A DNA stretch of 40,825 bases from positions 686,242 to 727,066 of the forward strand of contig MNCI01002119.1 of assembly GCA_015680685.1 (NCBI GenBank), read 5' to 3'. Shown here one piece after another: positions 31,560 to 40,825 of this stretch. Source of the DNA: Gnetum montanum (lineage: Eukaryota; Streptophyta; Gnetopsida; Gnetales; Gnetaceae). Position numbers and translations under genes: made by a program. The notes under the pieces are model-generated. The model was not told where the DNA came from and searched no databases. It saw only the letters and a list, made by a program, of their open reading frames with translations. Each line of letters begins with the position of its first letter. The stretch's first letter is position 1.

Positions 31560-34094
31560 AACGATATGTGTTAACATAATCGTATGCATTGAGCTCTATT
31601 GTTGGTTTGAAGGGAGCTTTGAAGCCTTATTTGTTGGAGGAGCATGTACGGACTCAACCGCTTGTGGTTGTGAGAGCTTGTTTAGGCTTTTGGTTCTAAA
31701 GAAAGGTCTTCTCTTCATTTGGTTGTCAAAACTAGCAGCGGGTCGAAGGTTTACAGCTCTCGTAGCATTACGTCGTTGTGGTTGAGTGGGGAGTTTCCCT
31801 TGCATTTTTGGAGCGGGTGGTATTGGAACTATCGGTGTATGAGTGGCAGATGGATTCAGAGGATGGCATGCATGTGGTGTATCTCCCATAGGAGAAGGAG
31901 TTCTAAAATACTCCCAAACTTGGTAGTGATGTTGTGGGGTTGCATGACCCATAGAGTCACTTGGAGAAACCGGCTGCTGCACGTAATAGCCATATGGATC
32001 TGGTTGCCGGTAAGGGTATTGTTGTCTAGGCGGTGGCATCCGCCATGACTGTGGGTGTTGCCACTACTGATGTTGCCTGATAGGTTGTGGTAGATTTCCA
32101 CTTGGATAATATGCTAACGATTGGTGGAACTGCCTTGGGTTACCTTGGGGATAAGGTAACCTTCGGGGTGCTTTCCGTCTGTTAAGTCTTGGGTTAAGTG
32201 CATACACCCCAGACTCTTGCAGATGTGAGATCATTGGGCAACATCCCTTAGGATGGTCATATTGGCAGATCTCACATCCACCATCATTGTCCGTGTCTCA
32301 ATCCACAACCTCATCGGTGATAGTCATTTTTCCCTTACCCTTGTTACATGCATGGCCTAAATCGCTCCGCTTTTTCTTATCATGGTCACTACTTCGTTCC
32401 TCCTTAGACTCCTCTATGATTTTTAAGATAGTTTCAATTTTACTATCTAAGGAGCTCCATATTTCATCTACCTTAGCTGATAATTCCATTGTTAATTTCT
32501 AAAGTGGCAAGGTTTTTCTATTTACCAACTCTTCAAGTGGTGACTCATCCTCTTCCTCACAGAATCTTACTCCCCTCTTTCAGAGGGAATGATCATGGTT
32601 ATACTCTTCAACGCTTTCTCTTTTCAGTAGCTCCCCTTCTTCTTTAGCTACTTTCTCCAACAATCTATGAACTTCATGGGATCTAAGTTCAGATAATCTC
32701 CCTTGGGCATATGTCCCAAGAGTTCTCCTATTTTCATGTCTTAGCCCATCTACGAGGTGGCAGAGTTGATCTCGTTGTACATAACCATGGCCTGTACAAC
32801 GATGTAATAATGCGTAATATCGACTCATGGCAGCATCCAAAGGTTCATGATTACCCTGCTTCCATCCTTGGATCTGCTTACTCAAGTTGGACACTCTGGA
32901 GTATGTTTGGTATTTATCATTAAACAATTCTAGCATTGTACTCCACCGTCTAATAGTTTCCAGCTCTAAAGACTGGTACCAACTTTCCACTTCTTTTATG
33001 AGTGTCCTAGGGAACAACTTTAACTTCTACCACTCGTTCTCAATATTCTACAAGGCACAGGCATCTGCCGATCAGCATTGTATCCCCCTTCGAATCGTGG
33101 GATATTATTCATGTCTAGTCTCTTGATTCGACTATCTTTTTGGTGCCTTGTACGTATTCTCATAGCCTCCGTAATGTCTAACATACTCTGGGTTGCTAGT
33201 AGGGGTTCATCATGATCATCTCTCTCATGATGTCTATGATGCCTACGTGGTTTCCTACTTTTCCTTCTTTCATGCCTTGACTCTCTAGAATGCCCTCGTC
33301 CTCTCTCTCAACTCTCTAGTGGAGGGTTCTCATTTCGCTTATCCTTACCCTTATCCTCATGGTTGTGCTCTTTGTGACTGCATCCAAATGTGGAAGGAGA
33401 GGGTGAATGATGTGATGAAGGGAAAGAAGAAGGGGAACCATCATCATGACAATGTTTCTTACCTTCTCTTTGATGGCTACGGCCCCGATCATGATGATGA
33501 TCTGAATGCCCATCCTTGTCATGTATTTTTGTTCCCTCAGTGAACACTTGGTGTTCATGGGTATCAAAACCAGGGTCATGAATCGTAGAGTGTATATTCT
33601 GATACCCTACCTCCTCACCATCATGAGGAGGGGGAACATCATTTGATGGATAACCTGTTATAACTGGTTCACCATCTCCAATTTCACTTAGGACGTGCGA
33701 GACCCCTTTTCCCTTCAACAATGTATGGTAGCTCTCTTGCCACAAGTCCCGTAGACGTTGCATTGCAGTGGGATGGTAATCCCTTATGTCATAATCCTTT
33801 GGAAACGTATGCAGTGTATAATTCTATCATGCCTATCTATGCAAGAGCACGAAGGAGCATGTTAGGGACTACCCGATCTAGGGGTAATACCATGTTACCT
33901 TGCAAATCTCTCCAACACAGTTGTTCATCCTGATGGAGGATAAAAGTAAAATCAGGTATATACTCATCGGGATGAGTATATACCACTCGATACTGTTGAG
34001 GAACTGGCGGTTCTTGGTTACGTATGTTAGACCGTTGACTGTCTCTTGTATGATCCCTAGATGGTGAAGTGCTTTTATGAGAAGAAGAAGACAT
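31560..34094 (-). pseudogene. E3 gag, best preserved family gag
   Basis: The ATG at 34094 (145 bases from the LTR) gives MSSSHKS. Then follow VPQQYRVVYTHPDEYIPDF, and at 33308-33763 a region rich in His, Asp and Ser. The capsid-like domain (about 32580-33160) has RIKRLDMN, PRFEGGY, PRTLIKEVESWYQSLE, RRWSTMLELFNDKY and LLHRCTGHGY, which fit the retrotransposon gag family. A short zinc knuckle CEICQYDHPKGCCP lies at 32235-32276. A Pro/Gln/Tyr-rich tail (31596-32039) leads into protease. A few stops and frameshifts interrupt it. Confidence 0.82.
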
Positions 34095-34219
34095 TGTTAT
34101 TTTGTCGATGTGCTATTAATCATTGTTTAAAATTTCTTCTGATTAACCCTAAGGGTTCATTAAGCTTCCCAACGATGTGGATGATTTCCTATGTTCTACT
34201 TAGCACACAAACAACTTAG

Positions 34220-34237
34220 TCCCCAACAACATCACCA
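34220..34237 (-). other. E3 primer binding site, decayed tRNA-Asp type
   Basis: The minus strand reads TGGTGATGTTGTTGGGGA, 13 of 18 matches to the tRNA-Asp complement. Four of five differences are C to T. Confidence 0.75.
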
Positions 34238-34238
34238 A

Positions 34239-34985
34239 TGATGAGTGGCGAGGTACCCCTACACTCAACCATACGAATACAAGTGTTATGGAACACTTAT
34301 GGAACACTTAAGGTTAATCATCCGTTGTCTTCCTAGGCTTACTTGTATTTGTCACGGTTGTATGGTTAAGTAAGTTTGAGGTATATGATTTTTATATCTT
34401 TTATGTTTTATCTCCTATGCTAATGAAGGAAAGGGTGAAGAGACTAAATAACTAACTTTAACTAACTAAGTTCTAATGCCTAGCATCAGTATCCGTTACC
34501 ACTTACTGTTCACACCCTGAGCCAATGAAACCTTTTGGGATTACCAAACGCTAGTCCTTACTAGGATTACCAAGCGTAACGCACGTGCTCGAAGTAGTCG
34601 TACTGAATGCACTTAACTATGAGAGAAGGGTTGAGAGAGATTTAATTAACTTAGAAAGCTTTTAAACAATTGACAATAATTAAAATCCTAATTAGCTTAG
34701 TCCATGCACTGCAAGGTTTATCCAAAAAAGTTCATCTTTATTTCTGTACACAAACTTGTGCTCAGGTACAATATTTGCTCGAATAAAGATCCGTTCACTT
34801 TGGGACTCCTACTGCGGGCACATGGAAATTACTCTAACTCTGGAATGGAAAAATGGGAAGAGTTTGGCTAAGGTCTAGATCTAGATTGAGAAACAAGGGA
34901 GAGCCACCTCTTATTTATAGATTTGGCGATGCACTGCGATATCGTGTACGTGATATCGTGGCCCATGCGATATCGCGTCCCATCA
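34239..34985 (-). repeat. E3 5' LTR
   Basis: It starts TGATGAGTGG and ends CGTCCCATCA. Near 34285-34310 an 11-base ATGGAACACTT repeat marks the edge of a deletion relative to the partner LTR. Confidence 0.92.
34912..34919 (-). promoter_or_regulatory. TATA box of E3 5' LTR
   Basis: The minus strand reads TATAAATAAG, the likely promoter of the E3 genomic RNA. Confidence 0.75.
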
Positions 34986-34990
34986 GGACT
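34986..34990. repeat. Right target-site duplication of E3 (GGACT)
   Basis: It is identical to 28009-28013. Confidence 0.9.
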
Positions 34991-35400
34991 CTATAATTAT
35001 TATCAAAAATAGTAATTGAATTTTTTTTTCAAATTAAGTGAAATTTTAAAAATTACATGTTAATTGTAAAGCAAACTCTTTTTTTTTTCTCAAAAAGAAT
35101 TAAATTAAATTACCAATATTTGTACTTGGTCTTAATTGAAATTATGCTAGAGATAGTAGGTTACATAGTTAGGCTTGGATTTTTACATGGTACTAAATAC
35201 ATAACTATTATTTTTAAGATGTTAAATGAAAATTGGTATAGTTGATAAAATGTAATGTATGGGTATCTAGTTTGTTGCAACTTTTGCATAGTAGCTAAAA
35301 GTATGGCTAGAAATTAATTCTTATTTGTGTTTTTTAGGTTTTATAGCTATAAAATAAAGTTAAAAATCTTGATTAATCGTATAGCTAAAGCACTTATTTA
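34991..35400. other. AT-rich DNA, pre-insertion neighbour of 28008
   Basis: A/T-rich with T runs; a 62-residue plus-strand open frame (35057-35245) has no motif. It follows 28013 directly in the ancestral order before E3 inserted. Confidence 0.5.
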
Positions 35401-35688
35401 CTATTTTTTAACTATGGCCTTCGACAAGGTGACCCTTTATCACCATATCTTTTTGCTATTATTGCCAATAATCTTTGCAGATAGATCTGAAACTTGAATG
35501 TCATGTCCCCATTTCCCTATAACCTTCATATTATTTGGTATGCAGATGACACAATGATTTTTTTTCCTAGCATTTGTCCTTGAGGTTAGAAAGGTAATGC
35601 ATGCATTGGATAGATTTTGTTAGTCAATAGGGCTTGAAGTCAATTGGAATAAGATAGAGCTTTTCCATGTAGAGTGCCCAATAGAAAG
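35401..35688 (+). pseudogene. LINE reverse transcriptase fragment
   Basis: The plus strand encodes YGLRQGDPLSPYLFAII from 35413 and, in the same frame, IWYADDTMIFF with YADD at 35539-35550. These are consecutive motifs of L1-type RT. One stop (TAG) lies between them. Recognisable coding starts abruptly near 35413 and is cut at 35688 by the E4 LTR. It is opposite in strand to the LINE at 23661. Confidence 0.85.
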
Positions 35689-36669
35689 TGATGAGTGGTG
35701 AGGTACCCCTACACTCAACCATATGAATACGAGCGTTCATGCACAATCTGGTCGAACTCCACAGACAGGCTAGTTGTGGTATCTAGATAGTTACACGTTG
35801 ATTGTAGTTCGTTGTCTTCCCACCTAGACTAGTATTTGCTTTGTCATGTATGGTATAGTCCAAAGTGAGGCGTATGATATGATCCTAAACTAGTGCTACT
35901 CCTAGAGACAATGGAAAATAATCTTGATTAAACTAATAGTAAATAGGAAATGAAGTCTAAGCTAGCCTAAGTGTGATGAGCATCCATTTCTTAATCATCC
36001 ATACACATCTTGGACCTTGTGCATGACTACTACTGGGATTACCAAGTGTAGATCCTAGGTACGCTACTGGGTTACCAAGTAGTCACACTTAAATGCTCGT
36101 GATTAAGTCGTACTCATTCTGCAGTTAACAACAAGAATAGTAAATGATGGTAAATAAATATAACCTAAAAAATAATAAATAATAATAATAATTAAATAAT
36201 CAAAACTAAGTGAATGCTACAGTGATGAAGTACTCTTGATCTTTATTGTCGATCATGTGCGTGTCCAAGTATGTCACACTCGAATAAAGGTTCCATACAA
36301 TTACAAGCATCACGCTATAGGCATGCACTTGGGAAAATAGTCTAATTCCTACGGAAAAAAACTATAAGAGCTTCCCCACAATTAACCCAAAAAGATGCCA
36401 AAGTGTGACAGGTGCATGCTTATTTATAGCTCAGAACAGACTCTGCGTAAACGGGGTCACATCGACGCAAGGATAGATGCATCGATAGGGCTGCGTAAAC
36501 GCAGCCGCATCGATGAGGCCTCATCAATGCAGCCTAGTTGATGTAGCCCCGATATCGAGGGTCCGATAATAGGGGTCTAATATCGGGACTCATCAGATAA
36601 CAGGGCTCCGATATCAGCACCTAGTTAACAAGGGTCTGATATCAGCACCTGGCAAACCACGATTCATCA
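35689..36669 (-). repeat. E4 3' LTR
   Basis: It starts TGATGAGTGG and ends GATTCATCA; TATAAATA is at 36421-36428 on the minus strand. The U3 end (36470-36655) carries many CATCGATG and CGATATC-type units. At 981 bp it is the longest family LTR here. Confidence 0.88.
36421..36428 (-). promoter_or_regulatory. TATA box of E4 LTR
   Basis: The minus strand reads TATAAATAAG at the family-conserved place. Confidence 0.7.
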
Positions 36670-37279
36670 TATCCCCACAACTGAATAACAACTTGTCCTT
36701 GAGTTAAAGAAAGTGAGGAACAAGCTCAATTGATTACAAAGTGGATAGGTATGGGATTATTGACTGACTAGAAATTTATTCATGCCATAGTGGATATGAC
36801 AAAATTGGGACACAGACACAAAATTACAAAATTGATTGGAACTCATGGGGTTCTCGGTAGTAGTGGCTCCTCCATGGATGCCTTTTCTTTATTCTACGTG
36901 CCAAGCTTCTGAGATTGATTCCATTGAAGAAGTGCTTGACATTTCTTCTCTTGTATCCACGAATTATGAGCCATCCATACTGATGTTCCAATGTTTGATG
37001 AAGTCAGCATTATCCATGGACACGGAAACTACAGGAACACTTGATTGGCCTTGACATACATGTCGCAAATAGCCGTTGTTCCTCTTCATAGGTTTGGGCC
37101 CTAACCTCTCCTCCTTTTTCCTGGATAGATTATGCAGTAATAGGAGTTCCATGATGGATGTTGAATGATTGTGCCTTCTACTTTGCATGTTTTGCATGAG
37201 GTACTTGGCCTCTGCATCCGCTAGGTTATTCGGTTGCACCTTGAGAAGGTCCTCCTTGTTGTCTTCTTTTACGGACCAT
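36670..37279 (-). pseudogene. E4 3' block and shortened ORF3
   Basis: The polypurine-like TTCAGTTGTGGGGATA adjoins the LTR, with the TATGGGATTATTGACT block near 36750. The ATG at 37279 opens with MVRKRRQQGGPSQ, sharing GGPSQ with E1 ORF3, then meets a stop after about 17 codons. An overlapping 109-residue open frame (36964-37293) is in another frame. The EWY domain and coiled coil are missing, so ORF3 was lost by deletion. Confidence 0.6.
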
Positions 37280-37342
37280 CTATAATCACACAAAGATCAA
37301 TTATTAGTAAGGTTATTGAAAAAAGTTCAATGATTTTCATAC
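37280..37342 (-). other. Predicted mini-intron before E4 ORF3
   Basis: TAAG|GTATGAAAA opens it, CCTTACTAATA is branch-like, and TGATTATAG|ATGG closes it, 63 bases. It is the cleanest of the four copies. Confidence 0.5.
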
Positions 37343-37672
37343 CTTACTGATTTCCTTTAATAAATGTTGAATTCTTTACTTAGTGTGATTTTAGAGTTAG
37401 AAATTTTTTTGAGGAAGTTGCCCTAAAATTTTAATGTTAGACTTCATTTGTTTAGGTGCCATGTAAAACGACCTAGTTTTGAGGAACATTTGATAAAATG
37501 ATAAAAAAGGAAAGAATAGATTTGGCAATGAAGTACTTGGAGGGTATAAGATGATGTGGTGGTGTGCAACAAGTACAAATTACAAAAGTCACGCAAGTGG
37601 GTCCTCCCTAAAGCAGGTTCCAACCTATAATGCCCTTGCGTAACCACACCTTAAAATGTCCGTAGGCACTAG
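37343..37672 (-). other. E4 spacer remnant
   Basis: Near 37585-37670 it aligns with E2 14160-14270 and E3 29605-29690 (GGGTCCTCCC and TAATGCCCT blocks). No TATA box like that of E1 and E2 is seen. Confidence 0.55.
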
Positions 37673-38359
37673 AAGGGTTAAATGTAATCTATGCCAATGC
37701 AACAAAACACACACATGTCTTTGAAAGAGTCCACAAATTCGTTGAAACTTAATATTGAAATCTCTAATTGACTCTTTAACTCCTTGCTTAGCTTGTATCA
37801 ACACACAATATAGTTGTTGTTGATCTAATTGATTACCAAACTGGGCCAAGAAAAGATTCTTCATGTCATCCCAACTTGTAATACTATTACTTGGTAAGTT
37901 TGAATACCAAATCTGAGCCATATCCTTTAGATTTGATACAAACAACCTACAAGCTTGATCTTGATGTTGAATATTTGCATGAGCTAAAGCTAACTCAAAC
38001 ATGTGAATATATTCTTCAGCTAAATAAGCTTTTCCAGGAATAAAAGGCTCAGGCAAATATTTGTAAACTACCTTAGGAATATCATTGTAATTTTGAAATC
38101 CTAATGGTGTAACTCCTTGCCAAGGATTTGCCATCCTATTCCTTTGAAATGTTGAACTCTTAGACTTTCTAGATCTTCTCTTACGAATTGATAAACCAGA
38201 GATAATGGGTGATCTTCTTGATCTTCTAGTTTTCACTCCACTACTTGTTCCCAATTCAGAAACTTTCTTTTGTTCTTCTTCTGATGAAGAATCAGTCTTA
38301 GAATCTAGAATATCTTTTGAAACTTTGAAACTTTCCAAACTATGAAATTTCTTGGTCAT
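37673..38359 (-). pseudogene. E5 gag, 5' part, joined to E4
   Basis: The ATG at 38359 opens a 244-residue frame. The first ~75 residues are Ser/Arg/Lys-rich. From about residue 75 comes a Ty3/gypsy-like gag domain: FQNYNDIPKVVYKYLPEPF, FELALAHANI, DQACRLFVSNLKDMAQIWY, SWDDMKNLFLAQFG and RDFNIKFQRI. It differs clearly from the E1-E3 gag, so E5 is another family. After FQRI (about residue 210) the frame departs from gag, and near 37672 the DNA becomes E4 spacer. Confidence 0.8.
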
Positions 38360-38452
38360 GAACTGAAAATAGTATCTAATTCTTAAGCCTTACAAATAAT
38401 TGTTGATGTACTAAAAGTATAAGGCTTATGAACCTAGAGGCTTAATTTTCAG

Positions 38453-38469
38453 CCCTCCTTCTAGCGCCA
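38453..38469 (-). other. E5 primer binding site candidate
   Basis: The minus strand reads TGGCGCTAGAAGGAGGG seven bases after the LTR end. Its complement ends in CCA like a tRNA 3' end. The tRNA was not identified. Confidence 0.6.
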
Positions 38470-38477
38470 AAAGAACT

Positions 38478-38508
38478 GTTGGCGACCGTTTGGGACGCGA
38501 CCGCCAAC
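38478..38508. other. Hairpin at the E5 LTR/primer boundary
   Basis: GTTGGCG (38478-38484) and CGCCAAC (38502-38508) form a 7-bp perfect stem with a 17-base loop, in the last bases of U5 on the element strand. Confidence 0.7.
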
Positions 38509-39687
38509 GAGTGTCCTCGAACAGGATTTAGGTGCCTGCTGGTCTCTGGCAACACCAAGGCCCAGATACCTCCAAATAAACTCAGTAGTTAATGTGAGTA
38601 TGTGTGTGTGCTGTTGCGGCGTGCGGTTGTGAGAAATGTAACGATTGCGTTGTGTGTAAACTACAAATGACTTACTTTAAAGAGATTCAGCCAACTTTGC
38701 CAAGTACTGTGAGTTCTTGAAAATTTCCTATTTTGTTCAACTGCCTAGTCTACGCGGTCCTTATAATACCTACTTGTAACAAATAAAATTTTGCAAAAAC
38801 ATTTGAGCACAACTCCGCAATCTACTCCTAATTTTCCCCAGAGAAAGAGATAGTTCCACAAGAAAACTAGAAATAGAGCAAGATTCGATGGAAATAAGCA
38901 GAAAAGAAAAGAAAGCAGATTTGTGTAGACCTCAAATATTTAAACAAGGTAAAATGACACGAGTAAACACTTCGCAATAAAGCTATCCCAAATTCAATAT
39001 CTACGAATTGTTCAAACTTCCAAGGCTCAAACAAGCAATATCTTCAAGACAATCCTACTATGCTACCAAAAATTGCTGCGTAAACTACCACGTACGAGAC
39101 TCCATTTTGACTAGATAATAGATGTCAACGATTGCATTCAAACAGAACCTTTAAAAGACTTGACAATTTCTGATTGAAATACCACGGGAATTCACTTTAA
39201 AGATAAAAAGAAGCTATTCTGGTCCCATCAAAATACCAAAGATTTTCTGAACCCTCTCGACTACTGAATTGTTCAACGGCGTGACTACAAACAGAGGCTC
39301 TCTTACAACAATCCCAATAGCAGTTCCCACACGTTGCACAATAATGAAATTTACTACTAAAATGCTCTTAAGGCTTTTAAACACAAGCGCTTCTATGGCA
39401 AAATTTTAATAGAAATTTCTATCGGGCAACAAGAACAATAAGAGCAATCTAAAAATCCCAAAATTACTTGCCAAGGATGATACTATCTAAACCACTAGCT
39501 AAACAATTTAAACAAAACAAAAAATGAAATGCATAACTCACAGGACCATGACAAAGAGGCTGAAATCTTTATTCTAGCAAGCCATCTTGCAAGCAATCTT
39601 CTTTACAAATCTTATTTGATCCCAAGTGTGATGTGTGAGACCCAATTTTGTGATGATGATGATCCCTCCTCCTTGACCCCTGAAGCC

Positions 39688-39695
39688 TTTTTATA
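39688..39695 (-). promoter_or_regulatory. TATA box of E5 LTR
   Basis: The minus strand reads TATAAAAAGG about 145 bases from the U3 end, a normal place for an LTR promoter. Confidence 0.65.
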
Positions 39696-39758
39696 GGGTT
39701 CAAAGGTAGGTAGGGAAGTTACATATTCAAAAATATCTCACCTAACTTCTCTCCCAAG

Positions 39759-39830
39759 TAACTTGGCCAACCAATTAGGAGATTACTTGGCCAACAAGTT
39801 AGGAGGTTACTTGCCCAACAAGTTAGATAA
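39759..39830. repeat. 24-bp tandem repeat, three units
   Basis: Units 39759-39782, 39783-39806 and 39807-39830 share TACTTG(G/C)CCAAC and TTAG. They lie in U3 just inside the LTR end and may be promoter subrepeats. Confidence 0.85.
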
Positions 39831-39839
39831 GTTACAACA

Positions 39840-40079
39840 ATTTTTGGTGGTTTCAACCATCATATAGATAAAAAATATGCAACTGACAAGTGTCTACTTC
39901 ATGTATGATATTGGGTAAATATCCCAAGGCTTTAGAAACATCACGTTTCATTTTTACAAAGAATATAATTGGATATAAAATTAATTTAAGGGATGGCCGA
40001 TGAGAGAAAATATACGTTCCAAAAGTAAATAATTTTCCAACGTCGACTGATATCGTGGAAGATGCAGTTTGCAGTTAAC
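39840..40079. other. AT-rich flank right of E5
   Basis: No repeat or gene recognised. No target duplication matching the left edge of E4 (35684-35688, GAAAG) is found here. Confidence 0.5.
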
Positions 40080-40330
40080 TGAGTTGCCCAATGGCTTCTC
40101 CTGTATGCAGCCCTTCTCCGCAGCTTGTGCTCCGCTCCACCGAACTCGTCTCGCCCACTGAACCCCCAAGAATACGATGGCAGTTGGAATCGCTTCCACA
40201 CACAGCTCGGCAGCAGTTGCTATTTCTCCCATATCGACAATGAAATGGCTTGGAACTGTAAACCCTCGACGATAATGTCCTGCTCCTATACGTGGGCAGC
40301 ATTCAAGTCCGGCGCGTAAAGCGCCAACGG
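40080..40330. other. CpG-retaining segment, possible host low-copy or exon sequence
   Basis: Base composition changes: G+C rises and CpG dinucleotides are frequent, unlike the decayed repeats to the left. Coding is ambiguous. The plus strand has ATGGCTTCTCC at 40091, a plant-like start, with a frame closing by about 40243. The minus strand has an open frame 39981-40406 with an internal MGEIATAAELCVEAIPTAIV near 40235. Neither is a known family to me. It may be a first exon, promoter or CpG-rich repeat. Confidence 0.35.
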
Positions 40331-40825
40331 TGTGAGTGCGTCTGTGATTATCACTTGTTTTGGCAAAGAAAATAGACACCTTCCATGTCTTGGAAGCGCT
40401 CAGCATCTGTGTTTTTATTTTTTATTTTTGTTGATAACCGTCCAGAATCGCAGGCATAGGTGCAGGCATGGTAACCGCCTACGTTTTTGCCCTATTTCAT
40501 TCATTTTACTGTAACCTCTAGCCAAGGAATTAGGCTCACTGTGTAAACAGAAAAAAGAAACCCTGCGCGGCAAGTATTTGACAAAATTCTGAAGAAGAAT
40601 ATGAAGTTATTCCTGGCGGTTCTTGGTAAAATTTTATCAGCAAGCATCACTTATTTTGGTTGCTGTATTGATACGAACCACCGCGTTTCTTTTGAGAGTA
40701 AGTGTACCATTTTTTAGCTTCAAAAACGATTTTCCAATGCCTGGACATCACAAGATGCACCCCTGTCTCTGAAAGCATTCAGTACAATACACTGTTTCTT
40801 CTTACCACAGAATCCAATTTTCTCT
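40331..40825. other. Unassigned right end
   Basis: Mixed composition, with a T-rich run near 40410-40430. No motif or repeat shared with the rest of the window was seen. Confidence 0.4.

Larger units (their letters stand above)
28014..34985 (-). mobile_element. E3: young non-autonomous family member (gag + protease only)
   Basis: LTRs at 28014-28878 and 34239-34985 and a perfect GGACT duplication define it. On the minus strand: primer site, gag, protease, then a direct join near 30813 to the sequence that follows integrase in E1. RT, RNase H and integrase (about 2.9 kb of E1) are absent, and ORF3 is reduced to about 370 bp. LTRs differ by about 5% in substitutions over the part compared, plus two length changes. 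It is the best preserved family copy here. Confidence 0.9.
35689..37672 (-). mobile_element. E4: 3' half of a family element
   Basis: It has a 3' LTR (35689-36669), the conserved 3' block, an ORF3 relic and part of the spacer, then ends at about 37672 against E5 sequence. Gag, pol, the 5' LTR and a matching target duplication are missing. Confidence 0.8.
38477..39839 (-). repeat. E5 5' LTR (single copy)
   Basis: It has TGTTG...CAACA termini in plus orientation and lies next to the primer site. A minus-strand TATAAAAA box is at 39688-39695. A three-unit 24-bp repeat is near its U3 end. No second copy is in the window, so the outer boundary at 39839 rests on the terminal CAACA only. Confidence 0.65.

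Noticed and set aside
31719-32048. 109-residue plus-strand open frame
   Set aside because: It is antisense to the Pro/Tyr-rich part of E3 gag.
36964-37293. 109-residue open frame in E4
   Set aside because: It runs in a different frame from the ORF3 start shared with E1 (GGPSQ) and crosses the predicted intron; no similarity was recognised.
35689-39839. E4 plus E5 as a single complete LTR element
   Set aside because: The two LTRs are unrelated in sequence and termini, and no target duplication matches.

Overview
The window looks like repeat-dense intergenic DNA from a large-genome seed plant, possibly a gymnosperm, but the species cannot be read from it. About 80% belongs to decayed retrotransposons. 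I saw no intact protein-coding gene, no tRNA or rRNA, and no CRISPR array. Most long open frames are broken pieces of retroelement proteins.

Three insertions (E1, E2, E3) and one 3' half (E4) belong to one Ty3/gypsy family. It resembles Athila/Tat: LTRs run TGATGA...TCATCA, the primer site matches plant tRNA-Asp, and a third ORF follows pol. Layout: 1-357 LTR scraps; 992-23096 E1 (minus strand; gag, protease, RT, RNase H, integrase and ORF3, all with stops), TSD TATAT/TATGT. Inside E1, between protease and RT, sits E2 (10039-18826, plus strand) with a perfect ATGCC duplication; it has gag and ORF3 but no pol. 23661-25953 is a 5'-truncated L1-type LINE. 28014-34985 is E3 (minus strand, perfect GGACT duplication) with gag and protease only. 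35401-35688 is a LINE RT scrap cut by the LTR of E4 (35689-37672). E4 is joined to the 5' half of an unrelated Ty3/gypsy-type element, E5 (37673-39839). 40080-40330 is a CpG-retaining segment that may be host low-copy DNA.

The most interesting structure is the ORF3 module. In all four family copies a donor-like AAG|GTAT lies 61-65 nt before an ATG at the ORF3 start. Three of the four keep TAG directly before that ATG, with a CTAAT branch-like sequence between. The two copies that keep a long ORF3 (E1, E2) also have a TATAAATA box about 370-540 bp upstream, outside any LTR; the two that lost ORF3 lack it. This suggests that ORF3 was expressed from its own internal promoter and/or by splicing. 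Its product has a conserved N-terminal domain and a long Lys/Glu-rich, probably coiled-coil, tail without obvious membrane segments.

By-eye LTR divergence (roughly 17% E1, 9% E2, 5% E3, from partial alignments) gives insertion order E1, then E2, then E3, which agrees with the nesting.
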